DNA of 45,456 nucleotides from an uncultured Lachnospiraceae bacterium (GTDB lineage: Bacteria > Bacillota > Clostridia > Lachnospirales > Lachnospiraceae), in the NCBI GenBank assembly GCA_947630595.1, contig CANRIG010000020.1:1-45456 (forward strand), in the 5' to 3' direction. The position numbers and the translations under genes are program-made. Below are positions 5,958-15,123 of this stretch, piece after piece. How positions within the stretch are numbered: the first letter of the stretch is position 1; the number at the start of each line of letters is the position of its first letter. The notes beneath the pieces were generated by a model that worked only from the letters and a program-made list of their open reading frames with translations, ran no database searches and had not been told where the DNA came from.

Positions 5958-8435
5958 TTATTCGGCGCTCGTCTGCAGGCAGGAAATGAACTGATTCCCC
6001 GCTTCCTCAAACAGGGCCAAGCTGTCCTGCGGCCCGTAGAAGTAAGTCTCGCTCTCGCCCGGGTTCAGCAGGATGGTATTGCCGAAATCATCGTAGCCGG
6101 TGATGATCACGCTCCCGGTCGGGGTCGCCGCCAGCACCGGACGCCCCTGTCCCACAAAGTACAGCACCTGCTCCAGCGTGCAGCCGGTCAGATTGACCGC
6201 CACCCTGCCCGAGGACGCTTCCAGCGCCTCCACATCCATCACGCCGTTTCGCATGGAGGCCGGGATGTCCTCCAGATCGATTTTGCTGCTCACGGGCCGG
6301 TTGCCGCGCTCCCAGACGAATTCCTTTTCGTTGTTGATGACTACGCCCACCTTTTCGTCGGCTCTGCGGATTGCCTCTCCGGCCGTCGGCCACCGGCTTT
6401 CCATGCTGCCGCCCGCGTACACGGAATACAGCTCCTCGCGCTCCGTGTTGGCCGGGATGCGGATTTCATAGGTGTCGTCGTGCGTCAACAGCTTGCTCAT
6501 GATAACCTGCGGGTTTTCGTCGTCGAGCGAAGCCCCCACGCGCAGCAGTATCTCTGTCTGCCTGACCGGATCCTCCCGCGTCGATACGCCGTATATCACG
6601 TCCTCCTCCGTGTCCGTGCTGACAATGTAGTCCTCCAGCGTCTCCCGGTAGGCGCCTCCGTCATAAACCATCCGCGTCAGCTTCAGCATGTTGTTGCTCT
6701 GCTCCGCCGCAGTCACATAAATGCCGGACTGCTCGTAATTCTTGATCTCCCTGCCTTCCTCGTCGACGATGGTCAGCCGGTACATCGGAAACAGCTCGTT
6801 TCCGTCGTTTCTGTCGTAAACGTCGGCCGCCAGCGCCCGGCCGTAGACCAGGTCCTCGCCCATGTACGCGACCGGCCGGATGTATTCGTCGCTCTCGCAG
6901 ACCGCCTGCGAAACGGAGCCGGTCTCAAAGTCCATCGTATACAGAGTCTGCGACTGGTAGCGTTTGCCCTCGCGCAGCCAGCTGAAATAGCGGTTGCTGC
7001 GGGAGCTCGCGAAGCAGCCGTTGTTGACGCCCTCGATGACGCGCTCAAATTCCCGCGTCTGCAGGTTGATCCGGTAAACGATGCCCTCCAGCAGCAGATA
7101 ACACTCCTCCTGGTCGTCCGTGATATACGCCAGCGCGTCCGAATCCAGCTTCAGCGCGTCGTACGCCTCCATGGTCTGCACAAACAGCATTTCCTCCACC
7201 GTCGAGGCGGCTTCCTCGTAATGGTAGATGCCGATTCCGTTTTCACCCTCGCGCGCGCCGCGGTTCATGTAGCCGGACACGGTAAACCAGACGTCCCCGG
7301 AATCGTCCACCCGCAGAATACGGATGCTGTTTTTGTCGTAAAAATCGCGGTAATCCATGTTTTTCTGCTGCGGGAAGCCGAAGACCCGGGTCAGGCGGCC
7401 GCCGTTTATATGGTATGTCCACAGCTCCTCCTCCTGCACAAACGCCACCGTCGTCTTTGACTCGTTAAAAGCATATTCCACATCGGGGTCCGAAATCCCC
7501 AGCAGGATGCCCTCCGGCTGCAGGACGGTCTTATCGGTATTGAACACCTCCTGCGTCGAGCGCGTGAAATCCAGCAGGAACACGCGCGTATCGGTATAGC
7601 GCAGGCGGTAAAATTCCTTGATGTTGTAAATGTCGCTGACGCCCTCGCTGTCCACCGCGGAAATCCGGTAATCCAGCACAAAGGAAGCCGTGGTGCCGTT
7701 GATATCCACAAGGCTCGGCGTGGGCTTGTAATAAACCTGCGGGTTCAGATCGCCCCACATCAGCTGCGGCACGGTATCGTGAATGTCCATCCACGCCAGC
7801 GTTTTCGTCTGCGCGGTGGTCTCGTCGGGCTCCACCACCATGCCCAGCGTATTCTGATCCGTCTTGTTGACGCAGCGCTCATAGAAGCCGGTCACAAAAT
7901 CCAGGTATGCCTCCAGGTGCAGGCCGTCCTCCAGCAGCAGGCGCGTGTAAAAATAGATGTCCCGCCCGCCGGCCGTCACCTGCAGCTTGAGAATGTACTC
8001 CTGCTCCAGCAGCATGTTGTTCTGAATCTGCAGCGTCGTGTTGAGATAGCCGCCGTCCTCCGTAAATTTGATGATGTTGGTGTTTTCCAGGGAACGGGTG
8101 CCGTCCAGCGTCAGCACTTCATAGGAAGCGCTCTCGATGTTCGTGTCGAACGGCTGAATCTGCACATCGAGCTGATGGTTGTCCGGAAGCACGGTGACCG
8201 TGTCGCGGATGTAATTGACATCCATCTCCTGCGAGTAGCCGTGCAGGCAGTTGTAGCTCACGCCCCGGTTCTGCATGTAGACCAGCGGGAAGCTGGAATT
8301 CGCCATCGTCTGCGCCGTGCTCGGCGTGGGCTGGTTGATCCAGCGGCTGAACCCGATCACGGCCAGTACAAAAATCACCGTCAGGACCACGATGTGCAGC
8401 AGTATGTTTTTCAGAATCGATATCGTATTTCGCAT
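5958..8435 (-). CDS. Large membrane-anchored extracytoplasmic protein with C-terminal C39-like fold
   Basis: An 825-residue protein I cannot name. Residues about 10-30 form one transmembrane segment, placing the remainder outside the cell. The middle (about 250-620) is rich in short beta-strand sequences with recurring FYDK, WTYH and YITDD patterns, suggestive of a beta-propeller. The last 90 residues (LTGCTLEQVLYFVGQGRPV, then SVIITGYDDFGNTILLNPG) resemble the second half of peptidase C39-like domains. A clear N-terminal catalytic Cys loop is not seen, and the usual His position is Ser/Val, so the domain is probably non-catalytic. The ATG is preceded by GGGAAG. It lies 21 bp after the frameshifted methyltransferase and may be co-transcribed with it. 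No clear terminator was found. Confidence 0.75.
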   Translation of the reverse strand: MRNTISILKNILLHIVVLTVIFVLAVIGFSRWINQPTPSTAQTMANSSFPLVYMQNRGVSYNCLHGYSQEMDVNYIRDTVTVLPDNHQLDVQIQPFDTNIESASYEVLTLDGTRSLENTNIIKFTEDGGYLNTTLQIQNNMLLEQEYILKLQVTAGGRDIYFYTRLLLEDGLHLEAYLDFVTGFYERCVNKTDQNTLGMVVEPDETTAQTKTLAWMDIHDTVPQLMWGDLNPQVYYKPTPSLVDINGTTASFVLDYRISAVDSEGVSDIYNIKEFYRLRYTDTRVFLLDFTRSTQEVFNTDKTVLQPEGILLGISDPDVEYAFNESKTTVAFVQEEELWTYHINGGRLTRVFGFPQQKNMDYRDFYDKNSIRILRVDDSGDVWFTVSGYMNRGAREGENGIGIYHYEEAASTVEEMLFVQTMEAYDALKLDSDALAYITDDQEECYLLLEGIVYRINLQTREFERVIEGVNNGCFASSRSNRYFSWLREGKRYQSQTLYTMDFETGSVSQAVCESDEYIRPVAYMGEDLVYGRALAADVYDRNDGNELFPMYRLTIVDEEGREIKNYEQSGIYVTAAEQSNNMLKLTRMVYDGGAYRETLEDYIVSTDTEEDVIYGVSTREDPVRQTEILLRVGASLDDENPQVIMSKLLTHDDTYEIRIPANTEREELYSVYAGGSMESRWPTAGEAIRRADEKVGVVINNEKEFVWERGNRPVSSKIDLEDIPASMRNGVMDVEALEASSGRVAVNLTGCTLEQVLYFVGQGRPVLAATPTGSVIITGYDDFGNTILLNPGESETYFYGPQDSLALFEEAGNQFISCLQTSAE

Positions 8436-8456
8436 ATGGCTTCCCGTCTCCCGTCT

Positions 8457-9615
8457 CTATTTTCCCCGCAGCAGCCCGGCGAGCGTCGGCCGGACGTGGA
8501 GAAATTCCATGCATGCGTCCACCGCGGCGGAAACGCCGCGATCCTGCGCGGGGCCGTCGTCGCTGCGGACCGCCCGGATCAGCACGTTCTTGGGCGTGTG
8601 CTCCATGTCGATGAATTCCAGCACCTGCACGCGGTAGCCCTGTTCCTCCAAAAGCGCCGCCCGCAGGCCGTCCGTGACCAGCGCCGCCATCCGCTCTTTC
8701 AGCAGGCCGTACCGGAGCACCGGCTGTAATGTCTCATTTTGTATTTGTCCATTCAACTCATGCTGGCAGCAGGGCACGGAGAGAATCGCGCGGGCGTTCC
8801 AGGCCACCGCCTTGGCCAGCGCAAAGTCCGTCGCCGTATCGCAGGCGTGCAGCGTCACCACGAGGTCCACCTGATCCACGCCCTCAAAATCCGCGATGTC
8901 GCCGGTCTGAAAGGTGAGCTTCTCATAGCCGAATTCGCGCGCCAGCGCACTGCAGTGCGCAATCACGTCCTCCTTGAGGTCGAGACCGACGACGCGCAGG
9001 TCGTAGCCCCGGATCTCGTGCAGGTAGTAATAAATCGCAAAGGTCAGATAGGATTTGCCGCAGCCGAAGTCGATCACAGAAAGCTCGCGCCCCTGCTCCA
9101 GCGCCGGACAGATGTCCTCGACAAATTCCAGAAAGCGGTTGACCTGCCGGAACTTGTCATACCGGGCGCGCACCACCTTGCCCTCCGGCGTCATCACGCC
9201 CAGCTTCACCAGAAACGGCACCGGCGTGCCCTCCGGCAGCAGATAGCGCCTGGTGCGGTTGTGCTGCAGGTCCGCCTGCGCCCGGACGCGCTCGCAGGCG
9301 CGTTCGCGGATGGTGACCTGCCCCTTTTTGCTGACCAGCACGGTGATCGCCCGCTCCGTCGTATCGATCTGCATCTGTTTGAAATCCCGGCTCAGCCACA
9401 CCGGCAGCGCCTCCGTCAGCGCCTGCCGGTCGTAATTTTTGTGAAATTCCTTTTTCCCGTCCCAAAAAGCCCGCCTGAAACATCAGCTTCTGCCTCTGCA
9501 TCAGCGGGCGGATTTTTATTTTCTGTATCTCCGCTTTCGTCCGCTGCCCGCTCACCACGATATGGAGCAGCCGTTCGTCCAGCACGCGCTCCAGCAACGC
9601 TCTCAGTTCTTCCAT
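8457..9615 (-). pseudogene. SAM-dependent methyltransferase (Methyltransf_32 type), frameshifted
   Basis: Two reading frames together encode one protein of about 385 residues. From the ATG at 9615 (SD GGGGAG) the frame reads MEELRALLERVLDERLLH up to QAGF. It then runs out of frame at a T5 run (9464-9468 on the complement). Dropping one T restores WDGKKEFHKNYDRQALTEAL and the rest. The downstream frame contains FGCGKSYLTF (SAM loop), LHACDTATD and SVPCCQHE, typical of the Methyltransf_32 group (RNA or protein methylases related to RRNAD1/METTL25). Removing one base makes the whole span exactly 386 codons. It may be a pseudogene, a slippage-corrected gene or a sequencing error. A TTGTTC/TATACT promoter lies upstream. 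Confidence 0.82.
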
Positions 9616-9648
9616 TCGTCTCTCCCCGCAGCAAATTTCCGTATTTCC

Positions 9649-9677
9649 AGTATACTATCCCTGTACCGTTTGAACAA
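9649..9677 (-). promoter_or_regulatory. Promoter upstream of the methyltransferase gene
   Basis: Minus-strand TTGTTC, 17 bp, TATACT, ending about 35 bp before the ATG at 9615. Confidence 0.55.
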
Positions 9678-9696
9678 GGCTTTTATCCTTACGTTT

Positions 9697-10293
9697 TTAC
9701 ATCCGCCGCTTTCTGCAGTCCCGGTAGCGGCAACGCCTGTGGTGCATCTCGCCGAGCAGAAGCACCCGTACCATATCGCCGAGCCAGCTCTGGCCCGGAC
9801 GGTTTCGGCCCGGCCCGCGGTACTGCATGGTCAGCACCTCCTCCTGCTGCGCCGGCGGCTCCTCCGGGAACTGACCGCGCACCTGGCCGCAGATATGCTC
9901 CGCAATCCGCTGCACCGTCGTCCGGTCCGGGTACTCGTCGTACATCGTGCTGCCCTCAAATTCCATCTTGTCGCACGCTTCCTCTATATATGGAAGCAAT
10001 ATTTTGGCGCCCTCCGGGTACATGCCCTGCAGCTTCCGCAGGTCGCGCTCGCTCTCCTTCTGTTCCTCCAGAACCGCCGCATACTCCGGCATCATGAAAT
10101 ACGGCTGCACCGGCAATTCCTCCTCGCCGATATACGGGTTCCAGCCGCTGGCCGCCCGCTCCCGCTCGATCTCCTCCGTCTGCATGCAGGCGCTGCGCAC
10201 CGCTGCCGTGCCGCACTGCGGCGTCCGCATCCCGCGGCATTTCCCGCACGCTCCGGCGCCGCAGGACTGTCCGCTGCTCTTACCTCTGTCCAT
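9697..10293 (-). CDS. Conserved Cys-rich protein of unknown function
   Basis: A 198-residue soluble protein. The N-terminus carries CGAGACGKC followed by CGTAAVRSAC, a cysteine-dense region that could bind metal or an Fe-S cluster. The centre (about 90-130) contains ILLPYIEEACDKMEFEGS and YDEYPDRTTVQRIA, a block I associate with a widespread unnamed Clostridia family. The C-terminus, LLLGEMHHRRCRYRDCRKR, is basic and again Cys-containing. Start ATG with GAGGAG upstream, behind a good sigma-A promoter. Function unknown; it heads the minus-strand run toward the methyltransferase. It is neither truncated nor repeat-expanded. Confidence 0.8.
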   Translation of the reverse strand: MDRGKSSGQSCGAGACGKCRGMRTPQCGTAAVRSACMQTEEIERERAASGWNPYIGEEELPVQPYFMMPEYAAVLEEQKESERDLRKLQGMYPEGAKILLPYIEEACDKMEFEGSTMYDEYPDRTTVQRIAEHICGQVRGQFPEEPPAQQEEVLTMQYRGPGRNRPGQSWLGDMVRVLLLGEMHHRRCRYRDCRKRRM

Positions 10294-10325
10294 AAACTGC
10301 TCCTCACTGCTCTTTGTTCCCTGTT

Positions 10326-10354
10326 ATTATATGAGTCAGCGGGCAAAAGGTCAA
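10326..10354 (-). promoter_or_regulatory. Sigma-A promoter of the Cys-rich gene
   Basis: Minus-strand TTGACC, 17-bp spacer, TATAAT, in the gap after the mntP stop codon region. Confidence 0.75.
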
Positions 10355-10357
10355 AAA

Positions 10358-10921
10358 TCAGAACAGGCCGAGATGCTCCAGCAGAATTTTCAGGCCCAGT
10401 AAAATCAGGATCAGGCCGCCGGCAAATTCCGCGCGGGCTTTATAGCGCACGCCGAAAATGTTTCCGATCTTTACGCCGGCGGAAGAAATCACAAATGTGA
10501 CGGCTCCGATGAACAGCACCGCCGCCGGGACGTTGGTATCCGGAAGGAACGCAAAGGTTACGCCGACCGCCAGCGCGTCGATGCTCGTCGCCACCGCCAG
10601 CAGGAACATGGTGCGGATATCGAGCGAAGCGCTCTCCTCTTTTTCCTCCTTATCCCGCGACTCCTTGATCATGTTTCCGCCGATCACCGCCAGCAGCACA
10701 AACGCAATCCAGTGGTCGACCGCGGTAATATAGCCGCGGAACTGATAGCCGAGCAGATAGCCGGCCGCCGGCATCAGCGCCTGAAATCCGCCGAACCACA
10801 CGCCGCAGACCAGCGCCTTTCGCAGATCGCAGCGCTCCATGGCCAGGCCCTTGCAGACCGAAACCGCAAACGCGTCCATCGACAGTCCGACCGCCAGAAG
10901 GAACAATTCCAGAATACTCAT
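10358..10921 (-). CDS. mntP: Manganese efflux pump MntP
   Basis: A 187-residue six-helix membrane protein of the MntP family (PF02659), which exports Mn2+. The two inverted-repeat halves each carry the conserved aspartate motif: LSMDAFAVSV near residue 14 and ATSIDALAVGV near residue 117. A charged cytoplasmic loop (RDKEEKEESAS, about 92-102) separates them. The frame extends upstream, but MSILELFLLAVG with GGAG nine bases upstream is the natural start. It lies 47 bp downstream of rarA. No yybP-ykoY riboswitch is seen in that short gap, so control is probably through the upstream operon. Confidence 0.93.
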   Translation of the reverse strand: MSILELFLLAVGLSMDAFAVSVCKGLAMERCDLRKALVCGVWFGGFQALMPAAGYLLGYQFRGYITAVDHWIAFVLLAVIGGNMIKESRDKEEKEESASLDIRTMFLLAVATSIDALAVGVTFAFLPDTNVPAAVLFIGAVTFVISSAGVKIGNIFGVRYKARAEFAGGLILILLGLKILLEHLGLF

Positions 10922-10968
10922 ATTGTTTTTCTCCTTTGCACGCAGCGCTTTATGCGGCGGAAACACCG

Positions 10969-12291
10969 TCACATTTCATCCTCACGCAGCCAGTCGAGAT
11001 AGCTGCGAATCTGCCGTTCATATCCCTGATCCGACGGCTCATAAAACCGGCGGCCCGCAAGCTCCTCCGGCAGGTAGGGCTGGCGTGAAAAATGCTTCGG
11101 GTAATCGTGCGCGTACTCGTATCCGATTCCCCGGCCCAGCTTCACGGCTCCCTTGTAATGGCTGTCGCTCAGGTGCGGCGGAATGGCCGCCGGCCGCTCG
11201 CGCACCGCGTTCATCGCAGCCCCGATGGCCGTCGTCGCCGAATTGCTCTTGGGCGCGGTCGCCACATAGAGCGCCGCCTGCGCCAGAATCAGCTGCGCCT
11301 CCGGCATCCCCACCCGTTCGACCGCCTGGGAGGCGGCCACCGCCACCTGCAGCGCCTGCGGGTCGGCATTGCCGACGTCCTCCGAGGCGCAGATCATGAT
11401 GCGGCGGGCAATGAAGGTCACGCTCTCCCCGGCGTACAGCATCCGCGCCAGGTAGTAAACCGCCGCGTCCGGGTCGGAGCCCCGCATGCTCTTGATGAAG
11501 GCCGAGATCGTGTCATAGTGGCTGTCGCCGTCCTTGTCGTAGCGCACCGCCCGCTTCTGGATGCACTCCGAGGCCACGGCCAGCGTAATGCGCACCCTGC
11601 CGTCCGCGTCCGGAGCCGTGGTCAGCACGCCCAGCTCCACCGCGTTTAACGCCGCCCGGGCGTCGCCGCCGGCGATATCCGCCAGAAATTCTGCCGCGTC
11701 GTCGTCGATGACCGCGTTGTACGCGCCCATCCCGCGCTCCACATCAGAAACCGCCCGCCGGATCAGCGTCAGAATGTCTTCTTTTTCCAGAGGCTTCAGT
11801 TCAAAAATCACCGAGCGGGAAAGCAGCGCGCTGTTGACCTCAAAATACGGGTTCTCCGTCGTCGCCCCGATCAGGATCAGCGTGCCGTCCTCGACAAACG
11901 GCAGCAGATAATCCTGCTGCCCCTTATTGAACCGGTGAATCTCGTCCACAAACAAAATCGTCTTTTTTCCGTACATGCCGAGGTTGTCCTTCGCCGTTTT
12001 CACAACCTCCTCCATGTCCTTCTTGCCCGCCGCCGTGGCGTTGATCTGGGTAAACTCCGCGCTCGTGGTGTTGGCGATCACCTTCGCCAGCGTCGTTTTC
12101 CCGGTGCCCGGAGGCCCGTAAAAAATCAGCGAGCTCAGCTTATCCGCGGAAATCGCGCGGTACAGCAGCTTATCCTTCCCGATGATGTGCCGCTGCCCAA
12201 CCACCTCATCCAGCGTCCGCGGCCGGATGCGCGAGGCCAGCGGCGCTTCGCTTTTCCTCGTTTTCGTTCTTGCATATTCAAATAAATCCAT
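10969..12291 (-). CDS. rarA: Replication-associated recombination protein A (AAA+ ATPase)
   Basis: A 440-residue RarA/MgsA/Mgs1-family clamp-loader-like ATPase acting at stalled replication forks. Visible motifs are the opening RPRTLDEVVGQ, Walker A GPPGTGKTT (about 59-67), Walker B ILFVDEIHRF (about 111-120), sensor IGATTENPYFEVN, and the C-terminal tetramerisation part with SDSHYKGAVKLGRG and YEYAHDYPKHF. Length is normal. ATG with GGAG upstream. It begins 2 bp after the deacetylase gene, so translation is likely coupled. Confidence 0.96.
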   Translation of the reverse strand: MDLFEYARTKTRKSEAPLASRIRPRTLDEVVGQRHIIGKDKLLYRAISADKLSSLIFYGPPGTGKTTLAKVIANTTSAEFTQINATAAGKKDMEEVVKTAKDNLGMYGKKTILFVDEIHRFNKGQQDYLLPFVEDGTLILIGATTENPYFEVNSALLSRSVIFELKPLEKEDILTLIRRAVSDVERGMGAYNAVIDDDAAEFLADIAGGDARAALNAVELGVLTTAPDADGRVRITLAVASECIQKRAVRYDKDGDSHYDTISAFIKSMRGSDPDAAVYYLARMLYAGESVTFIARRIMICASEDVGNADPQALQVAVAASQAVERVGMPEAQLILAQAALYVATAPKSNSATTAIGAAMNAVRERPAAIPPHLSDSHYKGAVKLGRGIGYEYAHDYPKHFSRQPYLPEELAGRRFYEPSDQGYERQIRSYLDWLREDEM

Positions 12292-12293
12292 CG

Positions 12294-13136
12294 CTACTCC
12301 AGTATCAGTTCCTCGACCGTCACAAACTCATAGCCCTGCTCCAGCAGCCGGTCCGCAATCTCAAGCCCCGCCTGCACGGAGGATTCGTACCAGTCGTGCA
12401 GCAGTATGATATCTCCGTCCTCCGTCTCGTCCAGCACCCGCTGCACCACCGCCGCCCTGTCGTTCATCGTCCAGTCCTTCGGGTCCACGCTCCAGAGAAC
12501 CGGAATCATTGTAAACAGGCGTTCCATGTCTTTGTCCCAGGCGCCGAACGGCGGCCGCACAAATTCCGTGTCCCTGCCCGTGATCTCCCGCACAAGCCTG
12601 GCCGTCTTTTCCACCTGCGCGCAGGCGTCCGCAGCGCTCATGGCGCTGAGCTGTACGTGGTCGTATGTATGGTTGCCGATCAGATGGCCCTCGCCGGCCA
12701 TCCGCCGGATCAGGTCCTCATTGCCGGGGATGTTGCTCCCAATCACAAAAAAGCTGGCCTTTATATTCCGCTCCAGCAGGCCGTCGAGCAGCAGCTTCGT
12801 GTAAATGGGATGCGGGCCGTCGTCAAAGGTGAGCGCGACGCGGCCCCTGCCCGTCCCCGGCTCCTGCACTTCCTGCGAAAGTCTTTCCTGCGCTTCCTGT
12901 GAAAGCCTTTCCTGCGCGCCGGGCCGCGGCCTCCCGGAAATCCCGTCCGCGGCTTTCCCCGCCTGCGCGCCGCTTCCGGCAGCGCTCCCCGCGATCCGCA
13001 CAATATCCTTATATGCAGAGAACGCCAGAACTGCCGCCAGTCCCCAGCAAAACAGGGACTTCGCAATTCTGGCTCCGATCTCTTTTATCAGGTCCGCCTG
13101 CATCGATGTTTGTTTTTCTGTATTGATTTGTTTCAT
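12294..13136 (-). CDS. Polysaccharide deacetylase (NodB domain), membrane anchored
   Basis: A 280-residue carbohydrate esterase family 4 protein. An N-terminal anchor (about 26-47) is followed by a low-complexity linker (about 52-97) containing two copies of AQERLSQE (24-bp DNA repeat at 12869-12916). The NodB domain follows, with TFDDGP (Asp105, Asp106) and HTYDH (His156, His160) as metal and catalytic residues, RPPFGAWD, and LLHDW near the end. Likely substrates are N-acetylated wall or surface glycans, acting outside the membrane. The ribosome site is weak (GCAGG close to ATG). Co-transcribed with rarA. Distinct from the PdaA-like protein at 38094-38939. Confidence 0.9.
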   Translation of the reverse strand: MKQINTEKQTSMQADLIKEIGARIAKSLFCWGLAAVLAFSAYKDIVRIAGSAAGSGAQAGKAADGISGRPRPGAQERLSQEAQERLSQEVQEPGTGRGRVALTFDDGPHPIYTKLLLDGLLERNIKASFFVIGSNIPGNEDLIRRMAGEGHLIGNHTYDHVQLSAMSAADACAQVEKTARLVREITGRDTEFVRPPFGAWDKDMERLFTMIPVLWSVDPKDWTMNDRAAVVQRVLDETEDGDIILLHDWYESSVQAGLEIADRLLEQGYEFVTVEELILE

Positions 13137-13191
13137 CCTGCACCCGTTTTTGTTTCATTATATGATAACGGAGTGCAGGCAATCACCGTCT

Positions 13192-13830
13192 TTACGGCTG
13201 CGCGGAATCCTCCTGCGGATGTTCCGCAGGCTCGTCCACCGTCTCCTGCGGCGCGTTTCCGGCGTCCGCCACACCCTGTCCACTCTGGGCATCCGGCAGA
13301 CGGTCAGCCTCGCCTCGCGGATTTTGTGCGTCTGGCAGTCCATCCACTGTTCTGCGCGGATTCTGAGCGTCCGGCAGTCCGTCCGCCGGTACCCGCGGAT
13401 TCTGGGCGTCCGGCAATCCATCCCCGGCATCCGCATCGTCCGCCTCAGCGTTCAGGCCCAGGTACTCGTCGCGGAACCGCCGCTTAAAAATGGTGCAGGC
13501 GACGTAGACAAGCGCGCCCGTCATTCCCCGCATCGTGACCAGGAAATGCACCAGGCCGCCGAGGCCCACCAGCCCCATGCCTGCATAAATATAATACGCC
13601 CTGATCTGCTCCGGCGTCCGGTCCTCAAACTCATGCCCCCAGATCACCGAGAACACATCCGACACCAGCCAGAAAATGAACAGGCATACGGAGATTCCCA
13701 CCGGGTACAGCGGCGTGTCCACCTGCCGCGTCACGCCGCAGAAAATCAGAAATGCAATCAGCACTCCCATGACCGCCACGGAAAGGATCATCACTCTCCG
13801 GTTGATTTTCTTTTTTTGTTCTTCCGACAT
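13192..13830 (-). CDS. Membrane protein with repetitive C-terminal tail
   Basis: A 212-residue protein of unknown function. Residues about 10-125 contain three to four hydrophobic helices (VMILSVAVMGVLIAFLIF; VGISVCLFIFWLVSDVFSVI; a long third region about 80-117). From about residue 130 the protein becomes a hydrophilic tail with four 13-residue repeats of the form DGLPDAQNPRxxx. The membrane part resembles small uncharacterised Clostridia proteins. ATG with GGAAGG upstream. It follows tyrS by 39 bp in the same direction. The tail looks like a recent repeat expansion rather than a conserved domain. Confidence 0.75.
   Translation of the reverse strand: MSEEQKKKINRRVMILSVAVMGVLIAFLIFCGVTRQVDTPLYPVGISVCLFIFWLVSDVFSVIWGHEFEDRTPEQIRAYYIYAGMGLVGLGGLVHFLVTMRGMTGALVYVACTIFKRRFRDEYLGLNAEADDADAGDGLPDAQNPRVPADGLPDAQNPRRTVDGLPDAQNPRGEADRLPDAQSGQGVADAGNAPQETVDEPAEHPQEDSAQP
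13284..13430 (-). repeat. 39-bp in-frame tandem repeat, four units
   Basis: Four imperfect 39-bp units encode DGLPDAQNPR plus three variable residues in the tail of the 13192-13830 protein. Because the period is a multiple of three, copy-number change would keep the frame. Confidence 0.85.
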
Positions 13831-13869
13831 ATTTTCCTTCCACGCCGCATCCGCTGCGGCCCAAACCTC

Positions 13870-15090
13870 TTATGCCAGCGTCACCCTGCGGAAATTTTTC
13901 TTGCCGCGCCGGATCACGACGCCGTCCGCAAGCTGTTCTCTGGAAATGACAGCCTTGATGTCCGTCACCTTCTCGCCGTCCACCGACACGCCGCCCTGTT
14001 CGACCGCGCGGCGTCCTTCGGAGCGCGACGGCACAAGGCCCGTCTTCTGCAGCAAAACGATGAGGTCGATGCCGTTCTCCGCAAGCTCCGCCTCCGCAAG
14101 CTCCGTCGCCGGCATCTCCGCCGCGTTTCCGCTGGAAAACAGCGCCCGGGCGCCTTCCTGCGCCTTCTTCGCCTCTTCCTCGCCGTGTACCAGGCTCGTC
14201 AGCTCGTACGCCAGAATCTCCTTGGCCCGATTGAGCTGGCTGCCCTCCCATTTGTCCATGGCGTCGATCTCCTCCAGCGGCAGGAACGTCAGCATGCGCA
14301 GGCATTTGAGCACGTCCGCGTCGGCCACATTCCGCCAGTACTGGTAAAAGTCAAACGGGGAGGTCTTGTCCGGGTCAAGCCAGACGGCCCCGCTCTGCGT
14401 CTTGCCCATCTTCTTGCCCTCGGAATTGAGCAGCAGCGTGATCGTCATCGCGTACGCGTCCTTGCCCAGCTTGCGCCGGATCAGCTCCGTGCCGCCGAGC
14501 ATGTTGCTCCACTGGTCGTCGCCGCCGAACTGCATGTTGCAGCCGTATTTCTGGTAGAGCACATAGAAATCATAGCTCTGCATAATCATGTAATTGAACT
14601 CCAGGAAGCTCAGCCCGCGCTCCATCCGCTGCTTATAGCACTCCGCCGTCAGCATGCGGTTGACCGAAAAATGCGGCCCCACCTCGCGCAGCAGCTCCAC
14701 GTAGTTCAGGTTCATCAGCCACTCCGCGTTGTTGATCATCAGCGCCTTGCCGTCGGAAAAATCGATAAAGCGGCTCATCTGCTTTTTGAAGCAGTCGCAG
14801 TTGTGCTGAATCGTCTCCGGGGTCATCATCTTGCGCATGTCCGTCCGACCGGACGGGTCGCCGATCATGCCGGTGCCGCCGCCCAGCAGCGCGATCGGGC
14901 GGTTGCCCGCCATCTGCAGCCGCTTCATCAGGCACAGCGCCATGAAATGTCCGACGTGCAGGCTGTCCGCCGTCGGGTCGAAGCCGATGTAAAACGTCGC
15001 TTTGCCGTTGTTGATCAGCTCCCGGATTTCTTTTTCATCGGTCACCTGGGCAATCAGCCCGCGGGCGACCAGTTCGTCATATATCTGCAT
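13870..15090 (-). CDS. tyrS: Tyrosyl-tRNA synthetase
   Basis: A 406-residue class I aminoacyl-tRNA synthetase that charges tRNA-Tyr. Features are the HIGH-type motif HVGH (45-48), [12 protein letters not shown] just before it, GDPSGRT, the [10 protein letters not shown] tyrosine-site segment, the KMGKT loop (KMSKS equivalent, near 230), and a C-terminal S4 RNA-binding domain (about 345-406, [13 protein letters not shown]). ATG with AGGAGG. No T-box leader is visible: only 33 bp separate it from the beta-helix gene, so it is probably read from that gene's promoter. Confidence 0.97.
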   Translation of the reverse strand: MQIYDELVARGLIAQVTDEKEIRELINNGKATFYIGFDPTADSLHVGHFMALCLMKRLQMAGNRPIALLGGGTGMIGDPSGRTDMRKMMTPETIQHNCDCFKKQMSRFIDFSDGKALMINNAEWLMNLNYVELLREVGPHFSVNRMLTAECYKQRMERGLSFLEFNYMIMQSYDFYVLYQKYGCNMQFGGDDQWSNMLGGTELIRRKLGKDAYAMTITLLLNSEGKKMGKTQSGAVWLDPDKTSPFDFYQYWRNVADADVLKCLRMLTFLPLEEIDAMDKWEGSQLNRAKEILAYELTSLVHGEEEAKKAQEGARALFSSGNAAEMPATELAEAELAENGIDLIVLLQKTGLVPSRSEGRRAVEQGGVSVDGEKVTDIKAVISREQLADGVVIRRGKKNFRRVTLA

Positions 15091-15123
15091 GTTTCTATTC
15101 CTCCTGCCGGCGGCACGTACCGG

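Noticed and set aside
15091-15123. T-box leader for tyrS
   Set aside because: Only 33 bp separate tyrS from the gene upstream; no room for one.
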